From Skeletonema tropicum (Eukaryota; Bacillariophyta; Thalassiosirophyceae; Thalassiosirales; Thalassiosiraceae): a DNA stretch of 64,000 bases. Within the stretch, counting starts at the first letter, position 1, and each line of letters starts with the position of its first letter. Of this stretch, positions 1 to 13,233 are shown in pieces. Position numbers and translations under genes: made by a program. The notes under the pieces are model-generated. The model had not been told where the DNA came from. It was given only the letters and a program-made list of their open reading frames with translations, and did no database searches. The stretch lies in contig CM074127.1 in NCBI GenBank assembly GCA_037178625.1, forward strand, positions 3,720,001 through 3,784,000, written 5' to 3'.

Positions 1-3000
1 TGTCTAGTATCGCAACCGACTACAATGGGCCACTAGAAGCGGCTCATGCCCATACTGACGGCGATAGATACGATTTGGTCGAATGAAGCATAGCTGGCAA
101 GCCCACACTGGACCTCTTACATCAGCTACGAGGATGTAGCATCGCTTCTACGACCGCTAGTGCTCTCAGCGGTAGAAATGAGCTTGTCTAGTATCAACAA
201 CGACTACATTGGGCTACTAGAAGCGGCTCATGCCCATACTGACGGCGATAGATACGATTTGGTCAAATGAAGCACAGCTGGCCAAACCACACTGGACCTC
301 GCACATCAGCTACGAGGATGTAGCATCGCTTCTATGGCCGCCAAACGTCTGAGCGGTACGAATGAGCTTGTCTAGTATCAACGCCGACTACAATGGGCCA
401 CTAGAACCAACTCATGTCAATACCGACGGCGATAGATACGATTTGGAAGAATGTGTTGCTGCTGGCCAGTCCACACTGGACCTCTCAGATCAGCTACGAG
501 GATGTAGCATCGCTTCTACGACCGCTAGTGCTCTCAGCGGTAGAAATGAGCTTGTCTAGTATCAACGCCGACTACTCATGGGCCACTTGAGGCGGTTCAT
601 GCCCATATTGACGGCGATAGATACGATTTGGAAGAATGTGGTGTTGCTGGCCATCCCACATTGGACCTCTCACATCAGCTATGAGGTTGTAGCATCGCTT
701 CTATGGCCGCTAGTCCTCTGAGCGGTAGAAATGAGCTTGTCTAGTATCAACAACGACTACAATGGGCCACTAGAAGCGGCTCATGCCAATACCGACGGCG
801 ATAGATTCGATTTGGTCGAATGAAGCATAGCTGGCAAGCCCACACTGGACCTCTTACATCAGCTACGAGGATGTAGCATCGCTTCTACGACCGCTAGTCC
901 TCTCAGCGGTAGAAATGAGCTTGTCTAGTATCAACAACGACTACAATGGGCCACTAGAAGCGGCTCATGCCCATACTGACGGCGATAGATACGATTTGGT
1001 CGAATGAGGCATAGCTGGCAAGCCCACACTGGACCTCTCACAACAGCTACGAGGATGTAGCATCACTTCTACGACCGCTAGTGCTCTCAGCGGTAGAAAT
1101 GAGCTTGTCTAGTATCAACGACGACTAAAATGGGCCACTAGAAGCGGCTCATGCCCATACTGACGGCGATAGATACGATTTGGTCGAATGAGGCATAGCT
1201 GGCAAGCCCACACTGGACCTCACACTTCAGCCATGAGGTTGTAGCATCGCTTCTACGACCGCCAAACATCTGAGCGGTAGAAATGAGCTTGGCTAGTATC
1301 AACAACGACTACAATGGGCCACTAGAAGCGGCTCATGCCCATACTGACGGCGATGGATACGATTTGGTCGAATGAGGCATAGCTGGCAAGCCCACACTGG
1401 ACCTCTTACATCAGCTACGAGGATGTAGCATCGCTTCTACGACCGCTAGTCCTCTCAGCGGTAGAAATGAGCTTGTCTAGTATCGCAACCGACTACAATG
1501 GGCCACTAGAAGCGGCTCATGCCCATACTGACGGCGATAGATACGATTTGGTCGAATGAAGCATAGCTGGCAAGCCCACACTGGACCTCTTACATCAGCT
1601 ACGAGGATGTAGCATCACTTCTACGACCGCTAGTGCTCTCAGCGGTAGAAATGAGCTTGTCTAGTATCAACAACGACTACATTGGGCTACTAGAAGCGGC
1701 TCATGCCCATACTGACGGCGATAGATACGATTTGGTCAAATGAAGCACAGCTGGCCAAACCACACTGGACCTCGCACATCAGCTACGAGGATGTAGCATC
1801 GCTTCTATGGCCGCCAAACGTCTGAGCGGTACGAATGAGCTTGTCTAGTATCAACGCCGACTACAATGGGCCACTAGAACCAACTCATGTCAATACCGAC
1901 GGCGATAGATACGATTTGGAAGAATGTGTTGCTGCTGGCCAGTCCACACTGGACCTCTCACATCAGCTACGAGGATGTAGCATCGCTTCTACGACCGCTA
2001 GTGCTCTCAGCGGTAGAAATGAGCTTGTCTAGTATCAACGCCGACTACTCATGGGCCACTTGAAGCGGTTCATGCCCATATTGACGGCGATAGATACGAT
2101 TTGGAAGAATGTGGTGTTGCTGGCCATCCCACATTGGACCTCTCACATCAGCTATGAGGTTGTAGCATCGCTTCTATGGCCGCTAGTCCTCTGAGCGGTA
2201 CAAATGAGCTTGTCTAGTATCAACGCCGACTACAATGGGCCACTAGAAGCGGCTCATGCCCATACTGACGGCGATAGATACGATTTGGTCGGATGAAGCA
2301 CAGCTGGCAAGCCCACACTGGACCTCGCACTTCAGCCATGAGGTTGTAGCATCGCTTCTACGACCGCTAGTGCTCTCAGCGGTAGGAATGAGCTTGTCTA
2401 GAATCAAGCGGTTCATGCCCTTACTGACGGCGATAGATTCCATTTGGTCGAATGCAGCATAGCTGGCCAGCCCAGACTGGACCTCGCACATCAGCTACGA
2501 GGATGTAGCATCGCTTCTATGGCCGCTAGTCCTCTGAGCGGTACAAATGAGGTTGTCTAGTAGCGCCACCGACTACAATGGGCCACTAGAAGCGGCTCAT
2601 GCCCATACTGACGGCGATAGATACGATTTGGTCAAATGAGGCATAGCTGGTCAGCCCACACTGGACCTCTCTGATCAGCTACGAGGATGTAGCATCGCTT
2701 CTATGGCCGCCAAACGTTTGAGCGGTAGAAATGAGCTTGTCTAGTATCAACGACGACTACCAATGGGCCACTAGAAACGGCTCATGCCCATACTGACGGC
2801 GATAGATACGATTTGGTAGAATGTGGTGCTGCCGGCCAGCCCACACTGGACCTCTCACATCAGCTACGAGGATGTAGCATCGCTTCTATGGCCGCTAGTC
2901 CTCTGAGCGGTACAAATGAGGTTGTCTAGTTTTATCGCCGACTACAATGGGCCACTAGAAGCGGCTCATGCCCATACTGACGGCGATAGATACGATTTGG

Positions 3001-5545
3001 TCGAATGAAGCACAGCTGGCAAGCCCACACTGGACCTCTCTGATCAGCTACGAGGATGTAGCATCGCTTCTATGGCCGCCAAACGTCTGAGCGGTAGAAA
3101 TGAGCTTGTCTAGTATCAACAACGACTACAATGGGCCACTAGAAGCGGCTCATGCCCATACTGACGGCGATGGATACGATTTGGTCGAATGAGGCATAGC
3201 TGGCCAGCCCACACTGGACCTCTTACATCAGCTACGAGGATGTAGCATCGCTTCTACGACCGCTAGTCCTCTCAGCGGTAGGAATGAGCTTGTCTAGTAT
3301 CGCAACCGACTACAATGGGCCACTAGAAGCGGCTCATGCCCATACTGACGGCGATAGATACGATTTGGTCGAATGAAGCATAGCTGGCAAGCCCACACTG
3401 GACCTCTTACATCAGCTACGAGGATGTAGCATCGCTTCTACGACCGCTAGTGCTCTCAGCGGTAGAAATGAGCTTGTCTAGTATCAACAACGACTACATT
3501 GGGCTACTAGAAGCGGCTCATGCCCATACTGACGGCGATAGATACGATTTGGTCGAATGAAGCACAGCTGGCCAAACCACACTGGACCTCGCACATCAGC
3601 TACGAGGATGTAGCATCGCTTCTATGGCCGCCAAACGTCTGAGCGGTACGAATGAGCTTGTCTAGTATCAATGCCGACTACAATGGGCCACTAGAACCAA
3701 CTCATGTCAATACCGACGGCGATAGATACGATTTGGAAGAATGTGTTTCTGCTGGCCAGCCCACACTGGACCTCTCAGATCAGCTACGAGGATGTAGCAT
3801 CGCTTCTACGACCGCTAGTGCTCTCAGCGGTAGAAATGAGCTTGTCTAGTATCAACGACGACTACTCATTGGCCACTTGAAGCGGTTCATGCCCATATTG
3901 ACGGCGATAGATACGATTTGGAAGAATGTGGTGTTGCTGGCCATCCCACATTGGACCTCTCACATCAGCTATGAGGTTGTAGCATCGCTTCTATGGCCGC
4001 TAGTCCTCTGAGCGGTACAAATGAGGTTGTCTAGTATCAACGCCGACTACAATGGGCCACTAGAAGCGGCTCATGCCCATACTGACGGCGATAGATACGA
4101 TTTGGTCGAATGAAGCACAGCTGGCAAGCCCACACTGGACCTCGCACTTCAGCCATGAGGTTGTAGCATCGCTTCTACGACCGCTAGTCCTCTCAGCGGT
4201 AGGAATGAGCTTGTCTAGAATCAAGCGGTTCATGCCTTTACTGACGGCGATAGATTCGATTTGGTCGAATGCAGCATAGCTGGCCAGCCCAGACTGGACC
4301 TCGCACATCAGCTACGAGGATGTAGCATCGCTTCTATGGCCGCTAGTCCTCTGAGCGGTGCAAATGAGGTTGTCTAGTAGCTCCACCGACTACAATGGGC
4401 CACTAGAAGCGGCTCATGCCCATACTGACGGCGATAGATACGATTTGGTCAAATGAGGCATAGCTGGTCAGCCCACACTGGACCTCTCTGATCAGCTACG
4501 AGGATGTAGCATCGCTTCTATGGCCGCCAAACGTTTGAGCGGTAGAAATGAGCTTGTCTAGTATCAACGACGACTACCAATGGGCCACTAGAAACGGCTC
4601 ATGCCCATACTGACGGCGATAGATACGATTTGGTAGAATGTGGTGCTGCCGGCCAGCCCACACTGGACCTCTCTGATCAGCTACGAGGATGTAGCATCAC
4701 TTCTACGGCCGCTAGTGCTCTCAGCGGTAGAAATGAGCTTGTCTAGTATCAACGCCGACTACTCATTGGCCACTAGAAGCGGCTCATGCCCATACTGAGG
4801 GCGATAGATACGATTTGGTCGAATGAAGCACAGCTGGCAAGCCCACACTGGACCTCGCACTTCAGCCATGAGGTTGTAGCATCGCTTCTACGACCGCTAG
4901 TGCTCTCAGCGGTAGAAATGAGCTTGTCTAGAATCAAGTGGTTCATGCCCTTACTGACGGCGATAGATACGATTTGGTAGAATGCAGCATAGCTGGCCAG
5001 CCCAGACTGGACCTCGCACATCAGCTACGAGGATGTAGCATCGCTTCTATGGCCGCTAGTCCTCTGAGCGGTACAAATGAGGTTGTCTAGTTTTATCGCC
5101 GACTACAATGGGCCACTAGAAGCGGCTCATGCCCTTACTGACGGCGATAGATACGATTTGGTCGAATGAAGCACAGCTGGCAAGCCCACACTGGACCTCT
5201 CTGATCAGCTACGAGGATGTAGCATCGCTTCTATGGCCGCCAAACGTCTGAGCGGTAGAAATGAGCTTGTCTAGTATCAACAACGACTACAATGGGCCAC
5301 TAGAAGCGGCTCATGTCCATACTGACGGCGATAGATACGATTTGGTAGAATGTGGTGCTGCTGGCCAGCCCACACTGGACCTCTCACATCAGCCATGTGG
5401 TTGTAGCATCGCTTCTACGACCGCTAGTGCTCTCAGCGGTAGGAATGAGCTTGTCTAGAATCAAGCGGTTCATGCCCATACTGACGGCGATAGATTCGAT
5501 TTGGTCGAATGCAGCATAGCTGGCCAGCCCAATCTGGACCTCTCT
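1..5545 (+). repeat. 184-bp satellite array, left arm, part 1
   Basis: Head-to-tail tandem repeat. The landmark ATGAGCTTGTCTAG recurs at 178, 362, 546, 731, 915, 1099, 1283, 1467, 1651 and 1835, giving a period of 184 bp (once 185). Some units are about 26 bp shorter because part of the segment between GTCTAGAATCAAG and the next CATGCCC is missing. Units differ by scattered substitutions. The period is not a multiple of three and every unit carries stop codons, so the array is not coding. It runs off the left edge of the window. Centromeric, subtelomeric or other heterochromatic identity cannot be told from the sequence. Confidence 0.95.
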
Positions 5546-6002
5546 GTTAGAAATGATAAAGTCACTGTCCCAGTAATCGATTACTGGGACAGTGACTTTA
5601 TCATTTCTAACATAATGCAAGTCACCAGTCCGTTCCTAGGCTGATGACAGGATTACGAGCCTTGACAGGACCGTAAGTCCATGCCATCTCTAGTCGATTA
5701 CTGGAGACAGGAGTAGGCTAGCGCAGGTCACACCTTGCAGCGTACACCTACATCTAGTGGGAATTACAGTACTAGTATTCCTCTAGCTAGATCTTTATCT
5801 CCTAGTCCGCCTACCCGCAGTAGTATTTCCTCTTATCCATACCTCTCTCTAGGTGGGAAATAGAGGCTTTTTACCTCGCTGGACTCGAACTGGTGACTTG
5901 CATTATGTTAGAAATGATAAAGTCACTGTCCCAGTAATTTAGAAATGATAAAGTCACTGTCCCAGTAATCGATTACTGGGACAGTGACTTTATCATTTCT
6001 AA
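5546..6002. mobile_element. Insertion with palindromic ends inside the satellite
   Basis: About 457 bp unrelated to the satellite. The left end (5546-5611) is a perfect 66-bp palindrome starting GTTAGAAATGATAAAG and centred on ATCGAT. The right end (5939-6002) is the same palindrome (64 bp), preceded by a further half copy at 5907-5937. The interior (5612-5906) is bordered by its own 18-bp inverted repeat, ATAATGCAAGTCACCAGT and its complement. The satellite resumes on the right with CTCTCT, which also precedes the left end, so a target duplication of about 6 bp is likely. No transposase reading frame is present, so this is a non-autonomous foldback-type element. The family is not recognised. 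Confidence 0.8.
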
Positions 6003-6003
6003 C

Positions 6004-8516
6004 ACTCTCTGATCAGCTACGAGGATGTAGCATCGCTTCTATGGCCGCTAGTCCTCTGAGCGGTGCAAATGAGATTGCCTAGTATCGCCACCGACTACAA
6101 TGGGCCACTAGAAGCAACTCATGCCCATACTGACGGCGATAGATACGATTTGGTCAAATGAGGCATAGCTGGTCAGCCCACACTAGACCTCTCTGATCAG
6201 CTACGAGGATGTAGCATCGCTTCTATGGCCGCCAAACGTCTGAGCGGTAGAAATGAGATTGTCTAGTATCAACGACGACTACAATGGGCCACTAGAAACG
6301 GCTCATGCCCATACTGACGGCGATAGATACGATTTGGTAGAATGTGGTGCTGCCGGCCAGCCCACATTGGACCTCTCACATCAGCTACGAGGATGTAGCA
6401 TCGTTTGTATGGCCGCTAGTCCTCTGAGCGGTAGAAATGAGCTTGTCTAGTATCACCGCCGACTACAATGGGCCACTAGAAGCGGCTCATGCCCATACTG
6501 ACGGCGATAGATACGATTTGGTCGAATGAAGCACAGCTGGCAAGCCCACACTGGACCTCGCACTTCAGCCATGAGGTTGTAGCATCGCTTCTACGACCGC
6601 TAGTGCTCTCAGCGGTAGAAATGAGCTTGTCTAGAATCAAGTGGCTCATGCCCTTACTGACGGCGATAGATTCGATTTGGTCGAATGCAGCATAGCTGGC
6701 CAGCCCAGACTGGACCTCGCACATCAGCTACGAGGATGTAGCATCGCTTCTATGGCCGCTAGTCCTCTGAGCGGTACAAATGATGTTGTCTAGTTTTATC
6801 GCCGACTACAATGGGCCACTAGAAGCGGCTCATGCCCATACTGACGGCGATAGATACGATTTGGTCAAATGAGGCATAGCTGGTCAGCCCACACTGGACC
6901 TCTCTGATCAGCTACGAGGATGTAACATCGCTTCTATGGCCGCCAAACGTCTGAGCGGTAGAAATGAGATTGTCTAGTATCAACGACGACTACAATGGGC
7001 CACTAGAAACGGCTCATGCCCATACTGACGGCGATAGATACGATTTGGTAGAATGTGGTGCTGCCGGCCAGCCCACATTGGACCTCTCACATCAGCTACG
7101 AGGATGTAGCATCGCTTCTATGGCCGCTAGTGCTCTGAGCGGTAGAAATGAGCTTGTCTAGTATCACCGCCGACTACAATGGGCCACTAGAAGCGGCTCA
7201 TGCCCATACTGACGGCGATAGATACGATTTGGTCGAATGAAGCACACCTGGCAAGCCCACACTGGACCTCGCACTTCAGCCATGAGGTTGTAGCATCGCT
7301 TCTACGACCGCTAGTGCTCTCAGCGGTAGGAATGAGCTTGTCTAGAAGCAAGTGGTTCATGCCCATACTGACGGCGATAGATACGATTTGGTCGAATGCA
7401 GCATAGCTGGCCAGCCCAGACTGGACCTCGCACATCAGCTACGAGGATGTAGCATCGCTTCTATGGCCGCTAGTCCTCTGAGCGGTACAAATGAGGTTGT
7501 CTAGTAGCGCTACCGACTACAATGGGCCACTAGAAGAGGCTCATGCCCATACTGACGGCGATAGATACGATTTGGTCAAATGAGGCATAGCTGGTCAGCC
7601 CACACTGGACCTCGCACATCAGCTACGAGGATGTAGCATCGCTTCTATGGCCGCCAAACGTCTGAGCGGTAGGAATGAGCTTGTCTAGTATCAACGACGA
7701 CTACAATGGGCCACTAGAAGCGGCTCATGTCCATACTGACGGCGATAGATACGATTTGGTAGAATGTGGTGCTGCTGGCCAGCCCACACTGGACCTCTCA
7801 CATCAGCTACGAGGATGTAGCATCACTTCTACGGCCGCAAGTGCTCTCAGCGGTACAAATGAGCTTGTCTAGTTTTATCGCCGACTACAATGGGCCACTA
7901 GAAGCGGCTCATGCCCATATTGACGGCGATAGATACGATTTGGAAGAATGTGGTGCTGCCGGCCAGCCCACACTGGACCTCGCACATCAGCTACGAAAAT
8001 GTAGCATCGCTTCTATGGCCGCTAGTCCTCTGAGCGGTACAAATGAGCTTGTCTAGTATCAACGTCTACTACAATGGGCCACTAGAAGCGTTTCATGCCC
8101 ATACTGACGGTGATAGATACGATTTGGAAGAATGTGGTGCTTCTGGCCAGCCCACACTGGACCTCTCACATCAGCCATGAGGATGTAGCATCGCTTCTAT
8201 GGCCGCCAAACGTTTGAGCGGTAGAAATGAGCTTTTCTAGTACCCCTGCCGACCAGAATGGGCCACTAGAAGCGGCACATTTGCCTTTTGACGACGATAG
8301 ATACAATTTTATCGAGTGAAGCACAGCTGGCAAGCCCACACTGGACCTCGCACATCATCTACGAGGTTGTAGCATCGGTTCCTCTTGTTCCTTCCGTCTT
8401 GGCAGTGGTAATGTACTTGTATAGTATCGCCCCCGAGTACAATGGGCCACTAGAAGCGGCTCTTGCGCTTATTGACGACGATGGATACGATTTGGATGAT
8501 TGAAGCACTACTGCAA
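6004..8516 (+). repeat. 184-bp satellite array, left arm, part 2
   Basis: Continuation of the left array after the insertion, same orientation and unit length. Near-identical blocks about 711 bp apart (6253 with 6964; 6476 with 7187) show a four-unit higher-order repeat containing one short unit. From about 8050 the units become more divergent, and the last recognisable one ends near 8516. Such decay at an array edge is usual for satellites. Confidence 0.93.
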
Positions 8517-8764
8517 CTGGGTGATTTCCCTTCTTGTTACTGTTAACAACTTTCTTTTATTGGAGTTTTCTCATACTCGGCCAATACAGAAGCTTTTCGA
8601 TCACAATTAAAGGAATGTGTCAGATATTTCTCTATTCATTTTCTCGTTCGTTTTTGACCATTTCTCTCATTGTTTGTAATTTACTTTCAAAGTTCTGAGT
8701 AGTGAACGTGATGTTGATGTGCCTGAGAGTACATACCTACTATGTTGTAGAGTACTTATTTTCA

Positions 8765-9110
8765 TACTCCCTCTGTCCCACAAAAAAGTAGCGATTTGAA
8801 TTAGAATGGCTTAAATTTCATCAATTTTCGTCGAGGAAAATGCTATCGCACATCGTTGAAAAGCTTATGTCTCGGCGGTTACAATGGAATCGAGGTAGGA
8901 GGTTGTTAAGCGGCTATTTGTGATGCTATTGTGATAAAGGACGTTAAATTAACCTTTAATTCAACACTAATTCGAAACTGATGTGTGAAAAGAGGGCCTC
9001 TCGGACACTTGTGTTGGATGGTATTGTAGGAATTAATACCCAAATAGCTACTTTTTTGTGGGACTACGATTAACTTCAAATAGCTATTTTTTTTTGGGAC
9101 AGAGGGAGTA
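8765..9110. mobile_element. Stowaway-like MITE (Tc1/mariner type)
   Basis: A 346-bp element with perfect 16-bp ends, TACTCCCTCTGTCCCA at 8765-8780 and its complement at 9095-9110, each including the TA dinucleotide expected as the duplicated target of Tc1/mariner elements. The terminal CTCCCTCTGTCCCA closely resembles the ends of plant Stowaway MITEs. A second internal copy of the right end (CTACTTTTTTGTGGGA, about 9049-9064) also pairs with the left end, so the right terminus seems partly duplicated. No coding capacity. The surrounding stretches 8517-8764 and 9111-9494 hold nothing else that I recognise. Confidence 0.8.
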
Positions 9111-9494
9111 GTACATACTGCGTTTTATCCCTTGTGTTATCCCTAAAAGCTCAGATTTTCTTTTCTTTTGAGATCGTGCTTTGGTTACCGTTTTCTTAGT
9201 TTTTGAGAACACGTTCACTTTTTCCGGGAATCTTTAACAGGAATCTCTGCTTACTTATGTATTGTGTAGGAGTACATACGTTGGAATTTGTAACAAGTAC
9301 CGATGTCCGAATCTTGATCAGCGATTTTTCCTTCCTTCGTTCGCCAATTTTGCCTTGCACTTGCTTCTATGATTGCTGCTCAGTGGTTCACGCCCAGCGT
9401 AATTTGAGGGTTAACGTCTCTCTTTGTTTTTAGTAGTACGATATATCAAATCACAAAGTCTGTTAGTTCGTCATTATTTAACGTTTGACATTTT

Positions 9495-9515
9495 GAGACT
9501 TTTTCAAAAAGTCTC
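9495..9515. promoter_or_regulatory. Perfect inverted repeat upstream of the PUF gene
   Basis: GAGACTTTTT, one C, then AAAAAGTCTC: a 10-bp perfect inverted repeat about 185 bp before the chosen start of the PUF gene. It could be a dimeric protein-binding site or a hairpin in a 5' untranslated region. Function is unknown. Confidence 0.35.
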
Positions 9516-9699
9516 GAGACGCTAACCGTCGCCGTGAACCGCCGTGGCTGACTGCACTCAGGACTCAGCACGGGTTTTGGCGCTGCCGTTCTTCTTCCGG
9601 CTGTTTTTCTCTTCCGGGGCCCGGACGGGAAGACAAAATCTCTTCCTGAGATTCCTGAATGATGAGACATGTCGAACCCAGAGTAACGAACGAGATGGC

Positions 9700-11743
9700 A
9701 TGGGTGCGAGGCCTTTCACTAGTCCTACCTCGCCTGCTGCAAGCTGCTGCAGTGACATGGAAACAATGGCGTTAACCCAGTCGGCAGACAGTAGTGCACC
9801 AAAGCAAATGAATACTCAAGATGAAGAGGAGAATCGTAGCCTATACGCCATGACACAAGCCTACTACTCATTGCATTCATGGACAGGCCAAAATGAGATG
9901 AGAGGTGGCATTGACGAATCTTCGTCTGTGGCATCTTCGTTTGATCTCAGCACAGTTGATAGTACATCGATGCCTCCTCAGGCCGTAGCGTATAATAACC
10001 AATACATGGGAGCTTATCCTCCTGGTGGATGGTACGCGCCTCCTTTACCGCCGACCTCCTCTCATTACAATTACCATCCGACAGCTCACCATCCTATGTA
10101 TCCAGCTTACAACCTCCCATCTTCGTATTCAAGCGCGCCCTCTGCACAATATCAACATTTGCAATATCCATCGAGTAATGAATACCCAACCAGACACGGG
10201 AGAGTCAAAGTCGACTATTTAAACGAGAGCAACGAGGACTTCATTCTTACAGGAGATAGACAGAGAGATTTGAGGAGTGCTTTGCACTATGTGAGAAAAA
10301 ATCCATCTGCGACTTTGCACGACATCGATGGTAAGTGTTTACTTGTTTTTGTTTTGTCCAATCAACCTGATTGCACTGACTTTATGTTCATGGCCATAAT
10401 ATGCACGATCACAGGTTTCATCGCAGAGATAGTAAGAGCTGATGAAGGCGCATCACGTTTCGTACAAAGGCGGCTTCAAGCCGGCAAGGAGGCAGAGAAA
10501 CGGCTTGCTCTCCAAGCAGCGCTTCGGTCATTTAGTGACCTGTGGCCAGATCCCTTTGGAAATTTTATGCTGCAAGGATTGCTCGACTTTGGAACTGCTG
10601 AGATGAAAGAAGAACTGATGACGGCTGTTTTTGCAGCTGATGTAGTAGATATGACTTTGAATATGCATGGGTGAGCAGCAACTTTGAGTTTTTTGTATTC
10701 TTCTGTTTCAAAACATGTAGTACCTTATCATCTACTTTCTGCTTCTTCGCACGTCGTAATAGATTGCCGTGTAATTCAAAAGGCATTACTAGTGTTAGAC
10801 CAAGCATCGGTTTGCAAGATCATTACAGAACTGCAAGATATTGAAGAAGTCATACCTTTCATCTTTGATCCCAACGGGAACCACGTCATCCAAAGAGCTA
10901 TCCAGACAATGAGCAATTTTGCCAAGTCTGCTGCCGATCATGGTGATATTGACGCAGCAGTTGATCTCATGAATCAGATAAAATTCATCATAGACGACGT
11001 AGTAGCTAATGTCGAGCAGTTATCCAAGCACCGTTACGGCTTGTCGTGTTGTTCAACGAGCCATAGAACACTGCCAGCAAGAACAGAGGGATGAAGTCTT
11101 GACGAAAATACTAGCCTGTCGCCGCAGTCTGATTGAAGATCAGTTTGGGAATTATGTAATCCAACAAGCCCTTTCTATCGGAAGTGAAGATGTTCTCACT
11201 ACGATCGTCTTATCCTTAACCGAAGGCGATTCGATCTTTAAATTTTCCAAGCACAAGTATGCGAGTAATGTTGTTGAGGCGATTCTCAATCAAGCAGCGC
11301 ATCAACACAAGGAAGCAATTTTGGATGCATTGCTAAAGGTGAGTGATGTTTTAGGTGGATGGTGTTTTACTCTTTATATATCAAGGTCTAACTTTGATAT
11401 AACTTTATTCAGGATTTCGAGGGAACTTGCGGCATCGTTCAGCTTGCAAAGGATCCTATAGCCAATTACGTTGTGAAAAAAGCAATTGATTGCGCTGAAG
11501 GGCAACAGAGAGAGAAAATTTTGTCAGTGTTGAATTCAAATCGTCAACAATTGGTACGTGATTGTGTCATGTCACACTAACTCGTTCCTTTTTTTGCGAT
11601 ATAACTAAGAATCACCGTTTCTTTTTCTTTTGTTACAGTCCCAGGCTCCATATGCCAAGTATGTGTTAGTGAAGCTTGGTGGCGAGAGAGGGCCAAACAG
11701 GACTAGCAGGCGCAAAAAAGGTCAAGATACAACTAGGTTTTAA
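9700..11743 (+). CDS. Pumilio/PUF-family RNA-binding protein
   Basis: Probably binds 3'UTRs and represses translation or destabilises mRNA in the cytoplasm (family role). Exons 9700-10330, 10415-10670, 10763-11338, 11413-11553 and 11639-11743. The N-terminal ~190 residues are low complexity, rich in Ser, Tyr, Pro and Gln. Eight PUF repeats follow, recognisable by cores such as GASRFVQ, FGNFMLQ, HGCRVIQ, NGNHVIQ, YGCRVVQ, FGNYVIQ, YASNVVE and IANYVVK. A stem-like insertion lies between repeats 4 and 5. The start is the ATG at 9700; 9757 is an alternative, and the frame upstream has no other ATG. Two single-base frame breaks occur, at 10764 and about 11041, both between the G and C of the G-C-R-V core. 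Without them the model gives 568 aa. Confidence 0.88.
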
Positions 11744-11864
11744 CTGCTGCACTGTTTAAGGCAGCAACATCGATTGGCCATTTCTATTGGCCCTCAATGC
11801 TAGAGAGACTGCATGTACACCTTTTGTGTCCTATCACCTTTATATTAACGTATTATATGTCATT

Positions 11865-12829
<965 letters not shown>

Positions 12830-13233
12830 GGTGGTTGAAGATTTTGACAATGATAGCACACTTACTTTCATGCACAATGCACAACACCACCTACAATACC
12901 ACTTTTGATTTGATGCCGACACGCCAGAAATCCTAATCGGCAAGCTTATTGCGCATGCATCTCTCACGCACCGGCATCACTTTTTCTTCCTTCGATCTTC
13001 TCTATCACAAGAAAGTCGCAGGCATGCGAGGGGATGGGCGATAAAAGGGGGTAATCTGTAGGGGGCAAGTTCGCGTGACCATTTCTCAAAAAAAAGAGCC
13101 GTGGTGGCTGCCGTGGCGTGTGTAAAAAATGGAAATTCGAAATAAACGGATCAATAATCCGCTTCTTATTTTATTCGAGCGACCGCTGTGACCAGCCCTC
13201 TCAACACACTCAACTGGCATAATATACTCTACA
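12830..13233. other. Divergent intergenic region, ferredoxin/Rab1
   Basis: 404 bp between divergent start codons. No third gene seen. It must hold both promoters. A short A-run and CCGTGGTGGCTGCCGTGG occur near 13085-13115. No clear TATA box. Confidence 0.4.

Noticed and set aside
5612..5910. tRNA gene or SINE inside the palindromic element
   Set aside because: The minus strand has a B-box-like AGTTCGAGTCC, but the T-arm stem does not pair and no anticodon arm or A box is found.
362..8056. Many 60-96 codon open frames in the left satellite, on both strands
   Set aside because: They recur only because the unit recurs; the 184-bp period shifts the frame each unit and stop codons end every one.
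1..8516. CRISPR-like array
   Set aside because: No short repeat/unique spacer pattern; the whole 184-bp unit repeats, and the genome is eukaryotic.
9544..9699. N-terminal extension of the PUF protein
   Set aside because: The longer frame begins with GTG and lacks any ATG; the segment looks like 5' untranslated sequence.
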